Source of the DNA: an uncultured Eubacterium sp.
Lineage (GTDB): Bacteria; Bacillota; Clostridia; Lachnospirales; Lachnospiraceae
Length of the DNA: 17,233 bases
Direction of reading: 5' to 3'
Assembly: GCA_910584795.1 (NCBI GenBank)
Contig: CAJUBZ010000021.1
Location: forward strand, 1 to 17,233
Shown: piece after piece, positions 15,825 through 17,233 of the stretch
How the letters are laid out: every line of letters begins with the position of its first letter
Numbering within the stretch: the first letter of the stretch is position 1
Position numbers and translations under genes: made by a program
The notes under the pieces: model-generated
The model's input: only the letters and a program-made list of their open reading frames with translations
Databases searched by the model: none
Told to the model about the DNA's origin: nothing

Positions 15825-15870
15825 ACTCTATTAATTGGCGTAAGGGCATAGTAACCCCTTGACGCAGAGT
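15825..15870 (-). promoter_or_regulatory. Stem-loop at the 5' end of the tig leader RNA
   Basis: Just downstream of the tig -10, GCGT+AAGGG (15838-15846) pairs with CCCTT+ACGC (15856-15865) as a 9-bp stem with one bulged base and a 9-nt loop. ACTCT (15825-15829) and AGAGT (15866-15870) can close a further 5-bp outer stem. The expected transcript would start almost at this hairpin, suggesting 5'-end stabilisation or leader control. No known riboswitch class is recognised, and no CIRCE or CtsR repeat is present. Confidence 0.5.
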
Positions 15871-15873
15871 AAA

Positions 15874-15902
15874 ATTATACCATACAATTTATTGCTTGTC
15901 AC
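15874..15902 (-). promoter_or_regulatory. Housekeeping promoter of the tig-clp-lon operon
   Basis: On the minus strand, GTGACA (15897-15902; five of six to TTGACA) and a perfect TATAAT (15874-15879) are separated by 17 bp, a strong vegetative sigma-factor promoter. The -35 lies about 10 bp beyond the stop codon of the DJ-1/PfpI gene with no terminator between, so read-through from that gene may add to expression. Confidence 0.8.
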
Positions 15903-15912
15903 TACTTTTCCT

Positions 15913-16461
15913 TTAAATGTACTGTATCTGATCTGCAACCATTCCACTAGTTGCTTCATCAACCAGCTGGGAAATCATTTCCAGACCAAGTTCAAGTGCC
16001 ACACCTAATCCTTTGGCTGTAATATAATTTCCATCTGTGACAACGGCTCCGCCATATTCTTTACAATTCATCTGTTCTGCAAAAGTAGGATAGGAAGTAG
16101 CCTTCTTATCCTTCAATAATCCTAATCGGCCATACACGCTTGGTGCTGCACAAATTGCAGTGAGCCACTTTCCCTGCTCATTATATTTTATAATCTGTTC
16201 TGTAAGTTCCCGGCAGTTTGCAAGATTTTCTGTGCCTACAGCACCACCCGGTAAAAAGATACAATCACCCATATCAAAATCTACCTCATCCATATTCTTA
16301 TCAGCAAAAAACTTAATTCCATGGGAACCTTCCACCATAAGTTCTTCTTTCACAGATACCATTACTACATTTAATTTTTTTGTTCTTTTGAGCAAATCAA
16401 TAACCATTAACGCTTCCACTTCTTCCACGCCATCTGCCAAAAATGCATATACTGTTTTCAT
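15913..16461 (-). CDS. DJ-1/PfpI family protein
   Basis: The 182-aa product belongs to the DJ-1/PfpI superfamily, in the small YajL/DJ-1-like branch. The nucleophile is Cys104 in TAICAAPSVYG, and the partner glutamate is Glu16 in ADGVEEVEAL; their 88-residue spacing equals that of human DJ-1 (Glu18, Cys106). PGGAVGTENL (71-80) supplies the oxyanion-loop glycines. Reported roles of relatives include oxidative-stress protection and, disputedly, glyoxalase or deglycase activity, so the reaction here is open. I chose ATG 16459-16461 because AAAGG lies eight bases upstream and the family motif begins immediately. An ATG seven codons earlier has no ribosome binding site. The gene has its own promoter and stands just upstream of the tig promoter. 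Confidence 0.9.
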   Translation of the reverse strand: MKTVYAFLADGVEEVEALMVIDLLKRTKKLNVVMVSVKEELMVEGSHGIKFFADKNMDEVDFDMGDCIFLPGGAVGTENLANCRELTEQIIKYNEQGKWLTAICAAPSVYGRLGLLKDKKATSYPTFAEQMNCKEYGGAVVTDGNYITAKGLGVALELGLEMISQLVDEATSGMVADQIQYI

Positions 16462-16516
16462 ATAATTAACCTTTCCTACCATTTAATTGTTTTATTTTAC
16501 GTTTATATCGCAGTCA

Positions 16517-16544
16517 ATTATACCATAATCGGATAATGTGTCCA
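16517..16544 (-). promoter_or_regulatory. Putative promoter of the DJ-1/PfpI gene
   Basis: On the minus strand, TGGACA (16539-16544; five of six) and a perfect TATAAT (16517-16522) are spaced by 16 bp. They lie about 55 bp upstream of the chosen start codon. Confidence 0.65.
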
Positions 16545-16571
16545 ACTTATTAAAATCACGTTAAATTTTTC

Positions 16572-16600
16572 TTGCAATTGTTTTTTTAGAATTTTAAAAT
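16572..16600 (+). promoter_or_regulatory. Putative promoter of the CYTH gene
   Basis: TTGCAA (16572-16577) and TAAAAT (16595-16600) are spaced by 17 bp, about 55 bp upstream of the CYTH start codon. The surrounding DNA is very AT-rich, so chance matches are easy and the call is tentative. The divergent DJ-1 promoter lies about 30 bp to the left. Confidence 0.45.
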
Positions 16601-16655
16601 AAAGAAAGATTATAATAAAATTAATTACATTTGTAAAAACATCAGGAGAGATATT

Positions 16656-17108
16656 ATGGGAATGGAAATAGAAAAAAAATTTGTACCTAACGAAATACCA
16701 AAAAATCTGGCGCAGTTTAAACATCACAAAATTGAGCAGGCATATTTAAATACTGCTCCAGTTGTTAGAATCAGAAAACAGGATAATGAATATTATTTAA
16801 CTTATAAGGGTGGTGGAATGATGGCACGGGAAGAATATAATCTGCCCCTTAATGCAGAAAGTTACCAACATCTTCGTGAAAAGGCCGACGGAAATATTAT
16901 TACAAAAACCCGTTACCTGATTCCTATTAATGATGGAAATCTTACTGCTGAACTGGATATATTTGAAGGCAAATTTTCTGGCATGTTGTTAGTAGAAGTT
17001 GAATTTGATTCTGTTGAACAGGCAGATGCTTTTCAAAAGCCGGACTGGTTTGGAGCAGAAGTCACACACGATAAAATGTACCACAACAGCTATCTATCCA
17101 AACTCTAA
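16656..17108 (+). CDS. CYTH domain protein (inorganic triphosphatase-like)
   Basis: The 150-aa product is a single CYTH (triphosphate tunnel metalloenzyme) domain. The family signature ExExK is met by Glu4, Glu6 and Lys8 in MEIEKKF. Strands lining the tunnel carry Arg38 and Arg40 (VVRIRK), Lys51 (YLTYKG), Arg58 and Glu60 (AREEYN), Lys84 and Arg86 (TKTRYLI), Glu99 and Asp101 (AELDIFEG), and Glu114 and Glu116 (VEVEF). Such proteins bind triphosphates with divalent metal and usually hydrolyse inorganic tripolyphosphate; some relatives act on thiamine triphosphate or are adenylate cyclases. There is no CHAD domain, so this is the short bacterial form. AGGAGA precedes the ATG. It diverges from the DJ-1/PfpI gene, and a repeat element starts two bases after its stop. 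Confidence 0.93.
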   Translation: MGMEIEKKFVPNEIPKNLAQFKHHKIEQAYLNTAPVVRIRKQDNEYYLTYKGGGMMAREEYNLPLNAESYQHLREKADGNIITKTRYLIPINDGNLTAELDIFEGKFSGMLLVEVEFDSVEQADAFQKPDWFGAEVTHDKMYHNSYLSKL

Positions 17109-17109
17109 T

Positions 17110-17192
17110 ATAAATTCCGGTTTGTAGGGGTGTGACTTTCCTGCTGACTACAGCGTAGAGAGGATACATTCACCTTACTTCTTGAACATTTA
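17110..17192 (+). repeat. Second copy (one arm) of the palindromic element
   Basis: Positions 17110-17145 match the reverse complement of 99-134 at 32 of 36 positions without gaps; the flanks ATAAATTCCGG+TTTGTAG and ACTTTCCTGCT are identical. After one extra or missing base, 17159-17192 still matches the reverse complement of 51-84 at about 23 of 34, so the copy extends into the hairpin region in degenerate form. The second arm is not recognisable before the window ends. Beyond 17192 I see only AT-rich sequence with no gene. Confidence 0.75.
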
Positions 17193-17233
17193 TAGAAAAT
17201 AAAAATAATACTGAATATTTTAAGCACCGACTT

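Noticed and set aside
15859..15888. Plus-strand promoter-like TTGACG, 18 bp, TACAAT
   Set aside because: It overlaps the stronger minus-strand tig promoter and would only read antisense into the DJ-1/PfpI gene; chance similarity is more likely.
15776..15912. CIRCE (HrcA) or CtsR heat-shock operator upstream of tig
   Set aside because: Neither TTAGCACTC-N9-GAGTGCTAA nor the tandem GGTCAAA heptad is present; the only symmetry is the GC-rich leader stem.
16518..16727. 69-codon minus-strand reading frame across the CYTH start
   Set aside because: It covers the divergent promoter region and the CYTH start codon, and has an AT-rich Phe/Ile/Lys composition typical of noncoding DNA.
1..17233. CRISPR array, tRNA, rRNA, insertion sequence or prophage genes
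   Set aside because: No evenly spaced repeats, cloverleaf, transposase, integrase or phage-type protein was seen on either strand.

Overview
The window looks like chromosomal core sequence of an AT-rich, Gram-positive anaerobe of class Clostridia, most likely family Lachnospiraceae. The basis is the tig-clpP-clpX-lon-engB gene order, the DUF4364 winged-helix gene next to lepA, the AGGAGG-type ribosome binding sites and the protein sequences themselves. This is inference from recognised families; no species is claimed.

Layout from left to right. Positions 1-134 hold a long imperfect palindrome, cut by the window edge, that overlaps the end of the first gene. Positions 131-2730 carry a minus-strand pair: an iron-dependent alcohol dehydrogenase followed by a class-3-like aldehyde dehydrogenase. 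Two dyad symmetries lie in front of the pair. Positions 2870-4173 carry a MarR-type regulator followed by a DegV fatty-acid-binding protein, also on the minus strand. A MATE efflux pump (4351-5739) diverges from marR and ends at a strong terminator. A short motif of the form GTTYAC-TT(T)-GTGAAC occurs twice in the marR promoter and once in front of the alcohol dehydrogenase. It suggests a small regulon of pump, lipid-binding protein and aldehyde/alcohol oxidoreductases.

Positions 5889-15775 hold a long minus-strand run of housekeeping genes: tig, clpP, clpX, lon, engB, a DUF4364 gene, lepA and hemW. A near-consensus promoter lies at 15874-15902, and the leader begins with a predicted stem-loop. 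The run combines nascent-chain folding (trigger factor), ATP-dependent proteolysis (ClpXP, Lon) and ribosome assembly or translation (EngB, LepA), and ends with a heme-trafficking radical SAM protein. The usual lepA-hemW-hrcA-grpE-dnaK link is broken here, because hemW converges on the MATE gene. Intercistronic hairpins follow clpP and lepA.

At the right end, a DJ-1/PfpI-family gene (minus) diverges from a CYTH-domain phosphatase gene (plus). Two bases after the CYTH stop, the first 36 bases of the left palindromic element reappear in the opposite orientation (32 of 36 identical). The two copies therefore bracket the whole locus as inverted repeats. This dispersed palindromic element and the shared MarR-type operator are the most interesting signals. 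The rest is well-conserved housekeeping sequence, and I see no CRISPR array, IS element, tRNA or rRNA.
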